DNA of 7,463 nt from an uncultured Verrucomicrobiota bacterium. GTDB taxonomy: Bacteria; Verrucomicrobiota; Verrucomicrobiae; Opitutales; Opitutaceae. Each line of letters opens with the position of its first letter. The first letter of the stretch is position 1. Where the stretch lies: assembly GCA_946482165.1 (NCBI GenBank), contig CAMLQS010000254.1, positions 1 through 7,463 of the forward strand, given 5' to 3'. The translations under genes and the position numbers were made by a program. The notes beneath the pieces are model-generated. The model worked only from the letters and a program-made list of their open reading frames with translations. It ran no database searches and had not been told where the DNA came from. This document shows positions 1-5,993 of this stretch, one piece after another.

Positions 1-1758
1 GCCCTTGGACTCGGGCGGCGGATAACCCGCCCCGAGTTCGACGTCTTCGCTTTCGCTATATCGCGCCTGCCCGGCCGCGTCGTAGAGAATGACGCGCCAC
101 TTGCCGCTCGGCTGCTTGGCCACCTCGATCTGCCCCGGCCCGTCGCCGACACGCATCGTCCAGCCCTGCGGTTTCAGAAAACGCTCCAGCTCCGCCGCGA
201 GCCTCGCGTTGACCCGCGTCTCGTCCGCGTCCACAGGGTTCATATCCCATAGGACCATCAAGCCAACCTGTCCGGCTTGACGCAGCTCAAAGTAGGGCAT
301 CCCGCCCTCGATCTCGCGAACAGCCACGCTTGGCAAGGCCCAGGCCACGGCGCACGCCGTCGCCACCCCGCCCGCCAACCACGGCAAGCTCCGACGCAGG
401 GGCGGACGACGACCATCGTGCATGAAGCCGAGCACGATCACCGAGATCAGCGAGAAGCCGACGCCCGCCGCGGCGCCCGATTGCCAGGCAGCCTCCCTCG
501 CGTAAGCGACCAAGCCTTTCGCCGTTTCCGCGTCCGCGTCCCAACGCAGGACGAGATCCGCCTGCATCTCCGAGGGTGAAAGCTTGCCCCGCAGATGTGT
601 CACCACCGCCGCGCCCTCCGCCAGCCGACGCAGCTGCGGATGCGTCACGACCCGCGCATCGTGCGGTTGTCCCGTTCCACGACGATACCGTGCGTTCGCA
701 TCGGGCTCGCCAAACTCCACCGGAGCCCACGCCCGCGGCTCCAATCCGTCCGTTACCGCGCGCTCCGGGCCGAAAACAAACAACTCGACCTCCAGCGGCT
801 CCGTCGCGCCCGCACCCGTGAAGCGCATCGGGTAGACCGGCCTTTCGCTCGGAAAACGAAACACCAAGGGCGCGGGCACGCTCTTCCCCCGCTCCGCAAA
901 GTCGCGTCTCACCCGGCTCGCCACGAACCAGCCCCCCGCCGCCGCATGGCGCTCCGCCTCCGCCCGCGCCGCATCCGGCAACGCAAAGCCGTTGTCCGCC
1001 AGCCAGCGCGCCACGCTCGCGCCCTCGCGTCCCGAAAGCAGCGTCACGTCGAAATCGCCGACCACGCGACGCTCCGTGATGAGCCCCCCCGCCTCCGGCG
1101 GCCCGTCGCCCATCGTGCCTCTTACCTTGCCCATGGTCGGAAGCAGTATCCCGAAACACAATACGCCCACGATGACAGCAATCAGATGAACGAACAGCGA
1201 GGCCCCTCGCTTGATGGCACCCCACCCCAACGCGCAGGCCAACGCCATCCCCACCGTCGGGAAAAGCGGCCCCAGGCCGAACATCGCCTCCAAGACCGAG
1301 CCAACCGCGCACCCGGCGCCGGCCACCACTACGACCCGCAAACCATATCCGATGGTCCGCCACCCGGCTAACGCCGCCGCCACGACTACCAGCCCAAAGA
1401 ACAAAATCACCAACCACAGCTCCTCCACCGCCGGCCGCACCACCGGCAGCATCAAGGCCGCGACCGAAGGCAGCGTGCCACGCGTCGCCGCCTCGACCTC
1501 GGGCTTGGCCGGCAGCGGCACCACCCACGCGAAGTCCGTCCCTTCGCCCACGAAGCTCGACTCGATCACCAGCGTCTCCACGCCGTCCTTCCAGGCCAGC
1601 AACGCCCGCTGGTCCGGCATCGCCACCTCCTGCGCGAGCAGGACCGGCGGCAACACCTTGCCGTCGCCGCGCGCCTCGCCGCCCGCCCCGGCCGCCGCGA
1701 GCAAAAGCGCTCCCGCCAGCCAATTCCGCCACAAGCCAAGAAACCTCACGATGCGCAT
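1..1758 (-). CDS. DUF2330-like membrane protein, C terminus cut by window edge
   Basis: An open frame of 586 codons runs from ATG at 1758 off the left edge without a stop. Residues 1-30 look like a signal peptide or anchor (LAGALLLAAAGAGGEA). Residues 44-83 (QEVAMPDQRALLAWKDGV, then FAWVVPLPAKP) resemble the start of the DUF2330 family, where a stretch like 'flvDGDrTVLtm...FAiVVPVP' is typical. Residues 236-262 (DVTLLSGREGASVARWLADN) match the second conserved DUF2330 block. Between the two blocks lie about three or four hydrophobic segments (roughly 114-133, 139-160, 165-180, 186-208), and two more are at about 428-445 and 458-479. The biochemical role of DUF2330 is unknown; the protein is probably membrane-embedded with an extracytoplasmic domain. 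No Shine-Dalgarno is visible. The start was chosen because the signal-like segment follows directly. The reading frame is secure; the family call rests on motif memory. Confidence 0.82.
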   Translation of the reverse strand, partial: MRIVRFLGLWRNWLAGALLLAAAGAGGEARGDGKVLPPVLLAQEVAMPDQRALLAWKDGVETLVIESSFVGEGTDFAWVVPLPAKPEVEAATRGTLPSVAALMLPVVRPAVEELWLVILFFGLVVVAAALAGWRTIGYGLRVVVVAGAGCAVGSVLEAMFGLGPLFPTVGMALACALGWGAIKRGASLFVHLIAVIVGVLCFGILLPTMGKVRGTMGDGPPEAGGLITERRVVGDFDVTLLSGREGASVARWLADNGFALPDAARAEAERHAAAGGWFVASRVRRDFAERGKSVPAPLVFRFPSERPVYPMRFTGAGATEPLEVELFVFGPERAVTDGLEPRAWAPVEFGEPDANARYRRGTGQPHDARVVTHPQLRRLAEGAAVVTHLRGKLSPSEMQADLVLRWDADAETAKGLVAYAREAAWQSGAAAGVGFSLISVIVLGFMHDGRRPPLRRSLPWLAGGVATACAVAWALPSVAVREIEGGMPYFELRQAGQVGLMVLWDMNPVDADETRVNARLAAELERFLKPQGWTMRVGDGPGQIEVAKQPSGKWRVILYDAAGQARYSESEDVELGAGYPPPESKG

Positions 1759-1840
1759 GGGAACGCTTGAGCCACGCCCGTCCGCGCTTGGCCAACCCGT
1801 TCTTCGCCTTGAGCTCATCTAGCAGAGCCGCGCGTCCCCT

Positions 1841-1898
1841 TATGGACTGCGGCGACGTGTCGCCGCCTTCGACAAGCCGGCACGACGGCTCGCCCCGC
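1841..1898 (+). repeat. REP-like palindromic repeat, copy B
   Basis: The element starts with TGGACTGCGG and contains two hairpins. Stem 1 is GCGGCGAC (1849-1856) paired with GTCGCCGC (1859-1866). Stem 2 is AGCCG (1875-1879) paired with CGGCT (1886-1890) around a GCACGA loop. It shares layout and flanking bases with the copies at 1930-1987 and 5687-5747 and faces the first of these across about 31 bases, as paired REP sequences do. It lies upstream of the DUF2330-like gene. Its function is not known from the sequence. Confidence 0.7.
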
Positions 1899-1929
1899 CA
1901 TCCACCCCTGCCCTCGCACGCCGGAGAAC

Positions 1930-1987
1930 CTACGCGACGAGCCATGTCTCGCCGTCAAAAGCGGCGTCATGCCGCCGCACTCCAAAA
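1930..1987 (-). repeat. REP-like palindromic repeat, copy A
   Basis: Read on the minus strand it begins TTTTGGAGTGCGG. Stem 1 is GCGGCG/CGCCGC (1961-1978) around a GCATGA loop. Stem 2 is CGGCGAG/CTCGTCG (about 1936-1955), with one G-T pair. It begins 27 bases after the sufE stop codon and points the same way as sufE. It could therefore act as a 3'-end hairpin (terminator or mRNA stabiliser), but there is no T-run after the second stem. Confidence 0.7.
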
Positions 1988-2014
1988 CGGCCGCCGGCGT
2001 CCGTGGCTCCCGCC

Positions 2015-2449
2015 TCAACCCGCCGCCGTCACTTCGCCCGCGAGGCACGCCTCGGCGTAGGCCTTGATCCGCCGGCGCAGGTTCGCCAGCGCGTTGCTGC
2101 GGTTGGCGGAGAGCACCTGCGTGAGCCCCGCCTCGGCGAGAAAGTCCGGCTCCGTCGCGATAATGTCCGCCGGCGTCTCGCCCGAATAGAATCCGCACAG
2201 CACCGCCGCGATGCCCTTCGAGATCATCGCGTCCGCGTCCATGCGGAACCAGCAGCGCCCGTCGCGAAACTCGGGATACAGCCAAAGCCGGGACACGCAG
2301 CCCGGCAGCAGGCGCGCGTCGGTCTTGAACGCCGCCTCCAGCGGCGTCCACTTCTTGGCCTTGTCGATCAGATACATGAACCGCTCCTCCGCGTCGGGCA
2401 GCGTCGTCAGGTCGTCGATCAGGGCTTGGCGTTTCTCGGGCAGGCTCAT
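2015..2449 (-). CDS. sufE: SufE family Fe-S cluster assembly protein
   Basis: The protein has 144 residues, the usual SufE length. SufE takes persulfide sulfur from the cysteine desulfurase SufS and passes it on to the SufBCD scaffold in the cytoplasm. The active-site block LPGCVSRLWL is present with cysteine at residue 51, the position known from E. coli SufE. Other family features are the N-terminal helix with RFMYLIDKAKK, the C-terminal half with ISKGIAAVLCGFYSG, and a late LSANRSNALANLRRRIKA segment. The frame stays open upstream to 2878, but that extension would lie antisense to rpe and has no SufE similarity, so ATG at 2449 is the start. No sufS or sufBCD is in the window, so this is a stand-alone copy here. 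It diverges from rpe. Confidence 0.93.
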   Translation of the reverse strand: MSLPEKRQALIDDLTTLPDAEERFMYLIDKAKKWTPLEAAFKTDARLLPGCVSRLWLYPEFRDGRCWFRMDADAMISKGIAAVLCGFYSGETPADIIATEPDFLAEAGLTQVLSANRSNALANLRRRIKAYAEACLAGEVTAAG

Positions 2450-2576
2450 CGAAAAGGTGAAACCCGACACCCATACCCATCCGCGCCCCGCCCGCCAGCC
2501 CTCATTCCGGCGCGGGAACCGATTCGCGATTCGCGCCCTTGCCCTCTCCCGCCCCGTTTCTCCACGGTCTTTGGCC
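2450..2576. promoter_or_regulatory. Divergent intergenic region between sufE and rpe
   Basis: These 127 bases separate the two divergent start codons and must hold the promoters of both genes if neither is read from elsewhere. I see no convincing -35/-10 pair on either strand. The only local pattern is a tandem 7-bp duplication, GATTCGC twice at 2521-2534. Neither start codon has a clear Shine-Dalgarno in front of it. Confidence 0.35.
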
Positions 2577-3245
2577 GTGTCCGCTCCCGTCCATTCCACC
2601 CTTCTCGCCCCCTCCATTCTCGCCGGCCAGCACACCCGCCTGGCCGAGAGCGCCGCGCAGGTCGCGGCCTCCGGCGCGCCTTGGCTGCACCTGGACATCA
2701 TGGACGGCCACTTCGTGCCCAACCTCACCTTCGGCCCGCAAATGGTCGCCGAGCTCCGCCGCGAGGTGCCCGGCCTCTTTTTCGACGTCCACCTCATGTT
2801 GGACAACCCCCAGGACTTCGTGGAGCCCTTCGCCAAAGCCGGCGCCAACCTCATCAGCTTCCACCTCGAGCCCGCCATCGATCACCGCGCATTGCTCGCC
2901 CGCATCCGCCAGCTCGGTTGCCAAACCGGCCTCGTGCTCAACCCCGGCTCGCCTGCCGAACTCGCCAAGCCCTTCCTCGCCGAGATCGATCTCCTTCTCG
3001 TCATGACCGTGCAGCCCGGCTTCGGCGGACAATCCTTCCGCCGCGACATGCTGCCCAAGATCGCCCAGCTCGACGCCTGGCGCCGCGAGACCGGCCTCCA
3101 GTTCCGCCTCGAAGTCGACGGCGGAGTCGACGCCAAGACCGGCCCCGAATGCCGCGCCGCCGGCGCCGACACCCTCGTGGCCGGCACCGCCTTCTTCAAG
3201 GCCCCCGACCGCGCCGCCTTTGTGCGAGAGGTCGCGGCTTGGTAG
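2577..3245 (+). CDS. rpe: Ribulose-phosphate 3-epimerase
   Basis: The 222-residue protein interconverts ribulose 5-phosphate and xylulose 5-phosphate in the pentose phosphate pathway (cytoplasmic TIM barrel). Family motifs occur in order: LLAPSILAG (9-17), HLDIMDGHFVPNLTFG (38-53, with metal ligands His38 and Asp40), DVHLML (70-75, His72), the phosphate-loop segment VMTVQPGFGGQ (142-152), EVDGGV (179-184, catalytic Asp181) and VAGTAFF (201-207). No ATG lies close to the conserved N terminus. GTG at 2577 gives the normal length; TTG at 2571 would add two residues. The frame extends upstream to 2211, but that part overlaps sufE in antisense and is not expected to be translated. The gene stands alone on this strand, with the next downstream candidate about 130 bases away. 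Confidence 0.95.
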   Translation: MSAPVHSTLLAPSILAGQHTRLAESAAQVAASGAPWLHLDIMDGHFVPNLTFGPQMVAELRREVPGLFFDVHLMLDNPQDFVEPFAKAGANLISFHLEPAIDHRALLARIRQLGCQTGLVLNPGSPAELAKPFLAEIDLLLVMTVQPGFGGQSFRRDMLPKIAQLDAWRRETGLQFRLEVDGGVDAKTGPECRAAGADTLVAGTAFFKAPDRAAFVREVAAW

Positions 3246-3372
3246 CTTCATGCCGGGATACTCACCTTTCAGCTCATAACCAGCTGCTTACGATGCCGCC
3301 TCCCCGCCGCGGCCGCCCGAGCGCCCGCGTTTGAGGTTGCCCGACCCGCCGGATTGTTCCGCCCTGCTCCCC

Positions 3373-3519
3373 ATGGCCATGAAATATATCCCGACCGTCC
3401 GGGACCAAAAGGCTGCGGTTCGCTTCCAAAAAAAGCAGAACCCGCACCCCAACTTCAAAAAATCCTCCGACAAGCCGGCCGCGGCCAAAACGACCCCGCC
3501 CCCAAAGCCGACCGCCTGA
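3373..3519 (+). CDS. Possible small basic Lys/Pro-rich protein, unrecognised
   Basis: An ATG-started frame of 48 residues (MAMKYIPTVRDQKAAVRF...) ends at TGA 3517-3519. It is strongly basic, with KK pairs in the middle (FQKKQ, NFKKSS) and a Pro/Ala/Lys tail (TTPPPKPTA); no membrane segment is visible. It lies in the 354-base gap between rpe and the Fur-family gene, on their strand. A second ATG at 3379 is possible. There is no clear Shine-Dalgarno. Part of the segment (3415-3445) also forms an imperfect hairpin, GCGGTTCGCTT against AAGCAGAACCCGC, so a structured non-coding explanation competes. I do not recognise the family. The rest of the gap (3246-3372) shows no gene. Confidence 0.33.
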   Translation: MAMKYIPTVRDQKAAVRFQKKQNPHPNFKKSSDKPAAAKTTPPPKPTA

Positions 3520-3565
3520 CCTTTGCCGTGTTCTTGCGCAAAACTCCCCGCTTTGCCCCGCGACA

Positions 3566-3594
3566 TTGACACACCTGAGACTCAACTGAGACTC
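3566..3594 (+). promoter_or_regulatory. Candidate operator: TTGACA plus 9-bp direct repeat before the Fur-family gene
   Basis: TTGACA (3566-3571) matches a -35 consensus, but no good -10 follows at 17 bases. Directly downstream, CTGAGACTC occurs twice (3575-3583 and 3586-3594), with an 11-bp period, about one helical turn. The centre also reads CTCA-AC-TGAG, a short inverted repeat. The second copy ends five bases before the GTG start. Fur proteins often regulate their own genes through repeated short sites near the start; binding here is inference. Confidence 0.4.
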
Positions 3595-3599
3595 CCCTC

Positions 3600-4085
3600 G
3601 TGAGCACCGAAGATTCCCGCGCCAAATTCCGCACCCACCTTGCCGCCCACGGCCTCCGCATCACCAACCAGCGCCTGGCCATCTTCGACGCGGCCTTCGG
3701 TCGCAAAGAACACTTTACCGCCGAGGAACTGCTCACCCACTCCCGCGCCATCGACGACTCCGTCTCCCGCGCCACCGTCTATCGCACCCTTCCCCACCTC
3801 ATCGGGAGCGGCGTCCTCCGCGAGGTCGATATCGGCAAGAATCTCAAATACTACCTGCCCAACACCGACAACTCCGCGCAGGTCGCCCAAGTCATCTGCG
3901 TCGACTGCGACAAAATCTTCGAGATCAGCGCCCCGTTCATGACTTGGTATGGCAGCACCGTGTCCTCGAAGCTTGGTCTGACTCCCGTTTCGCAACGGCT
4001 CCAGGTAAACGCCCACTGCGACTCGTTGAAGTCCGTCGGCGTGTGCAAACACCGCGCCGCGGCGGTCTCCCCTGCCGCGACCTGA
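3600..4085 (+). CDS. Fur-family metal-responsive transcriptional repressor
   Basis: The protein has 161 residues and starts at GTG 3600. Fur-family regulators are dimeric winged-helix DNA-binding proteins that sense iron, zinc, manganese or peroxide. The N-terminal DNA-binding domain is typical: RITNQRLAIFDAAF (20-33), EHFTAEELL (37-45) and the recognition helix VSRATVYRTLPHL (55-67). The dimerisation domain keeps one zinc-type pair, CVDC (100-103). Two features are unusual. The His-rich segment that normally precedes this pair (HHDH-like) reads LPNTDNSAQVAQVI without any His. The C-terminal pair, usually CxxC, is replaced by HC (139-140) and GVCKH (147-151). Which metal or signal it senses cannot be told, so no subfamily symbol is given. 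A TPR gene follows after 79 bases on the same strand. Confidence 0.88.
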   Translation: MSTEDSRAKFRTHLAAHGLRITNQRLAIFDAAFGRKEHFTAEELLTHSRAIDDSVSRATVYRTLPHLIGSGVLREVDIGKNLKYYLPNTDNSAQVAQVICVDCDKIFEISAPFMTWYGSTVSSKLGLTPVSQRLQVNAHCDSLKSVGVCKHRAAAVSPAAT

Positions 4086-4164
4086 GTCGCCTCCCTCGGC
4101 GCGTCTCGCTTACGTCGGCCACCACCTCGCGTTGCCGTTCGTCCCGCGTCAACTATCCTTCCTC

Positions 4165-4545
4165 ATGGCCCGCAAAGAAGACACCTCCTTCGACATTTCT
4201 TTCTACGAGAGCATCCTCCGTCGCGACCCGACCTATGCCGAAGTCGTGGAGATCCTCGGCGGGCTCTACACGAAAGCCGGACGCGTCGCCGACGGCCTCA
4301 AGATGGACCGCAAGCTCGTGCGCCTGCAGCCCGACAACGCCACCGCGCGCTACAACCTCGCGTGCAGCCTCGCCCTCTCCAAACGGCCCGGGGAAGCCCT
4401 GACCACACTCGCCCAGGCGATCGCGCTGGGCTACGACGACGCCGAATGGATGGCTGGCGATCCCGACCTCGCCGCACTGCAAAAACGCCCCGAGTTTCAG
4501 ACTCTCCTTGAACTGATCCGCCAGGCCGCGAACCCGAAAAACTGA
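4165..4545 (+). CDS. Small TPR-repeat protein
   Basis: From ATG 4165 the protein has 126 residues. Two tetratricopeptide-type helix pairs are visible, at about 26-59 (ILGGLYTKAGRVADGLKM... LQPDN) and 60-93 (ARYNLACSLALSKRPGEAL...). The C-terminal segment DPDLAALQKRPEFQTLLE is often seen at the end of short TPR proteins. TPRs mediate protein-protein contacts; no enzymatic residues or signal peptide are present, so it is probably a cytoplasmic adaptor with an unknown partner. The frame can be extended to TTG 4132, but ATG 4165 gives the better N terminus. It sits between the Fur-family gene and nadA, all on the plus strand, yet the 152-base gap before nadA argues against tight coupling. Confidence 0.85.
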   Translation: MARKEDTSFDISFYESILRRDPTYAEVVEILGGLYTKAGRVADGLKMDRKLVRLQPDNATARYNLACSLALSKRPGEALTTLAQAIALGYDDAEWMAGDPDLAALQKRPEFQTLLELIRQAANPKN

Positions 4546-4697
4546 CTCTGAAAGGATGAAACTTGGGACCTGAAAACCTGAAATGTTCAGACTCCTTTTC
4601 GATTCAAGTCTTCGGTTCAAATCGCCGCCTCTCGCCAGTTTCAAATCACGGATTCCTAATTTTTTCCTCAGGTTTCAGGACTCAGCACTCCGCCTTC
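4546..4697. repeat. AT-richer tract of CTGAAA/TTTCAG-type repeats
   Basis: The gap between the TPR gene and nadA is visibly less GC-rich than its neighbours. The first 40 bases contain TGAAA four times (4549, 4557, 4571, 4579). The second part contains the complement as TTCAA (4603, 4616) and TTTCA (4639, 4673). The best long-range pairing is CCTGAAAACCTGA (4569-4581) with TCAGGTTTCAGG (4668-4679), with one bulged A, so the transcript could fold into a large hairpin just before the nadA start. No promoter or Shine-Dalgarno is evident. Confidence 0.45.
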
Positions 4698-5669
4698 ATG
4701 ATCAATTACGAGCCCCTCGTCCTCCCGCCGCGCTCCGCTCCCCCGCCGCTCACCGCGATCCAGGAGGAGATCCTCGCGCTCAAAAAGCAGCGCAACGCCG
4801 TCATCCTCGCGCACAACTACCAGACCGAGGACATCCAGCGCGTGGCCGATTTCGTGGGCGACTCCCTCGGGCTCAGCTACCAGGCCCAGGCCGCGCAGGC
4901 CGACGTCATTCTCTTCTGCGGCGTCCACTTCATGGCCGAAACGGCCAAGATCGTTAACCCGGCGCGCACCGTCCTCCTGCCCGACTTGGAAGCCGGCTGC
5001 TCCCTCGCCGACTCCTGCCCCGCCGAGCGCCTCGCCGCCTACAAGGCCGCCCATCCCAACGTCTACGTCGTCGCCTACATCAACTGCTCCGCCGCCGTGA
5101 AGGCGCTCAGCGACGTCATCGTCACCAGCGGCAACGCCCAAAAAATCGTCCAGCGCGTCCCCGCCGACCGCGAAATCCTCTTCGTCCCCGACCAGAACCT
5201 CGGCCAGTGGGTCTCCCGGAAAACCGGCCGCGCGATGCAACTCTGGCCGGGCAGCTGTTACGCCCACGTCATGTTCACCGTGCAGGCCATCGAGAAGGTC
5301 CGTATCCAGTTTCCGGATGCGCCCGTCGTCGCCCACCCCGAGTGCGTCGAGGCCGTGCGCGACCTCGCCGACGAGGTCTGCTCGACCGAGCTCATGGTGA
5401 AGTTCGCCAAAAGCTCCCCCGCCGACCGCATCATCGTCGTCACCGAGAGCGGCATGCTCCACCGCCTCCGCCGCGAGGTGCCGCACAAGACCTTCATCGC
5501 CGGCCCCACCGACACCTGCGCCTGCAACGACTGCCGCTTCATGAAAATGAACACCATCGAGAAGGTGCGCGACGCCCTGAAGTTCATGAAGCCCGAGATC
5601 CAGGTCCCCGAGGACATCCGCGTAAAAGCCCTCGCCCCGATCCAGCGCATGCTCGACTGGAGCAAGTAG
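4698..5669 (+). CDS. nadA: Quinolinate synthase A
   Basis: The 323-residue enzyme condenses iminoaspartate with dihydroxyacetone phosphate to quinolinate in de novo NAD synthesis, using a 4Fe-4S cluster. Cluster cysteines are expected in three conserved places and all are present: EAGCSLAD (Cys101), WPGSCYAH (Cys187) and the TCACNDC cluster (Cys274/276/279, one of which is the third ligand). Other signatures are ILAHNYQ (36-42), VGDSLGLS (53-60), CGVHFMAETAKI (74-85), VAHPEC (211-216) and the C-terminal FMKMNTIEKV. ATG 4698 was chosen because the conserved part begins shortly after it. The frame stays open upstream to 4563, but through the repeat tract. nadB and nadC are not in the window. 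A REP-like hairpin element follows the stop codon. Confidence 0.96.
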   Translation: MINYEPLVLPPRSAPPPLTAIQEEILALKKQRNAVILAHNYQTEDIQRVADFVGDSLGLSYQAQAAQADVILFCGVHFMAETAKIVNPARTVLLPDLEAGCSLADSCPAERLAAYKAAHPNVYVVAYINCSAAVKALSDVIVTSGNAQKIVQRVPADREILFVPDQNLGQWVSRKTGRAMQLWPGSCYAHVMFTVQAIEKVRIQFPDAPVVAHPECVEAVRDLADEVCSTELMVKFAKSSPADRIIVVTESGMLHRLRREVPHKTFIAGPTDTCACNDCRFMKMNTIEKVRDALKFMKPEIQVPEDIRVKALAPIQRMLDWSK

Positions 5670-5686
5670 GCCCGCCGCCCGCTCCC

Positions 5687-5747
5687 TTTTTGGACTGCGG
5701 CGGCACGACGCCGCCTTCGACGACGAGCCTCGGCTCGTCGCCCCAAA
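5687..5747 (+). repeat. REP-like palindromic repeat, copy C
   Basis: It begins 17 bases after the nadA stop, in the nadA direction, with TTTTTGGACTGCGG. Stem 1 is GCGGCG (5697-5702) with CGCCGC (5709-5714) around GCACGA. Stem 2 is a perfect 9-bp pair, CGACGAGCC (5721-5729) with GGCTCGTCG (5732-5740). It ends in CCCCAAAA. The arrangement matches the copies at 1841 and 1930. It may serve as the 3' end of the nadA transcript, although no T-run follows. Confidence 0.72.
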
Positions 5748-5993
5748 ACGCCGCGCCAGGCCCAGCCAAGGCGCTCACCGCCGCCCGAGCTCGCCGATGT
5801 TGACCACGAATGCTACAGAACTCTGGCGTCAGCTGGCCGAACAGAGGATCGATTTAGCGGCAGTCAGCGAAATTTAGCGGTTCCAACTTTTCCGTCTTTG
5901 TTCGTCGAACTGCGGGATTCGGGACAATCCCCGATATCCGTCGTTGAAATCCGAATACACGTTCCCCGCCGCCGCCCCGCCCGCCCCGCGCGG
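5748..5993. other. Intergenic region with phased AGCG repeats; no supported gene
   Basis: This lies between convergent nadA and the YiiX-type gene. It contains ATTTAGCGG twice (5852-5860, 5872-5880), with a third AGCG between them. The AGCG cores start at 5856, 5866 and 5876, an exact 10-bp period. GGGATT (5914-5919) pairs with AATCCC (5926-5931). A 26-codon ATG frame (5797-5877; ELWRQLAEQRIDLAAVSEI at its end) reads like protein but is too short to support. No T-run terminator is visible. Confidence 0.3.

Noticed and set aside
595..1822. Plus-strand frames of 258 and 203 codons opposite the DUF2330-like gene
   Set aside because: They are rich in Arg, Pro, Ser and His and show no motif; they are antisense shadows of a well-supported gene.
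287..1945. Minus-strand open frame of 552 codons overlapping the DUF2330-like gene
   Set aside because: Its translation is dominated by Gly, Arg and Ala in the pattern of an off-frame reading of GC-rich DNA. The frame starting at ATG 1758 gives a signal peptide, membrane segments and family motifs.
4668..5486. Minus-strand frame of 272 codons opposite nadA
   Set aside because: It is a Gly/Asp/Val-rich antisense shadow with no recognisable domain; nadA on the plus strand is certain.
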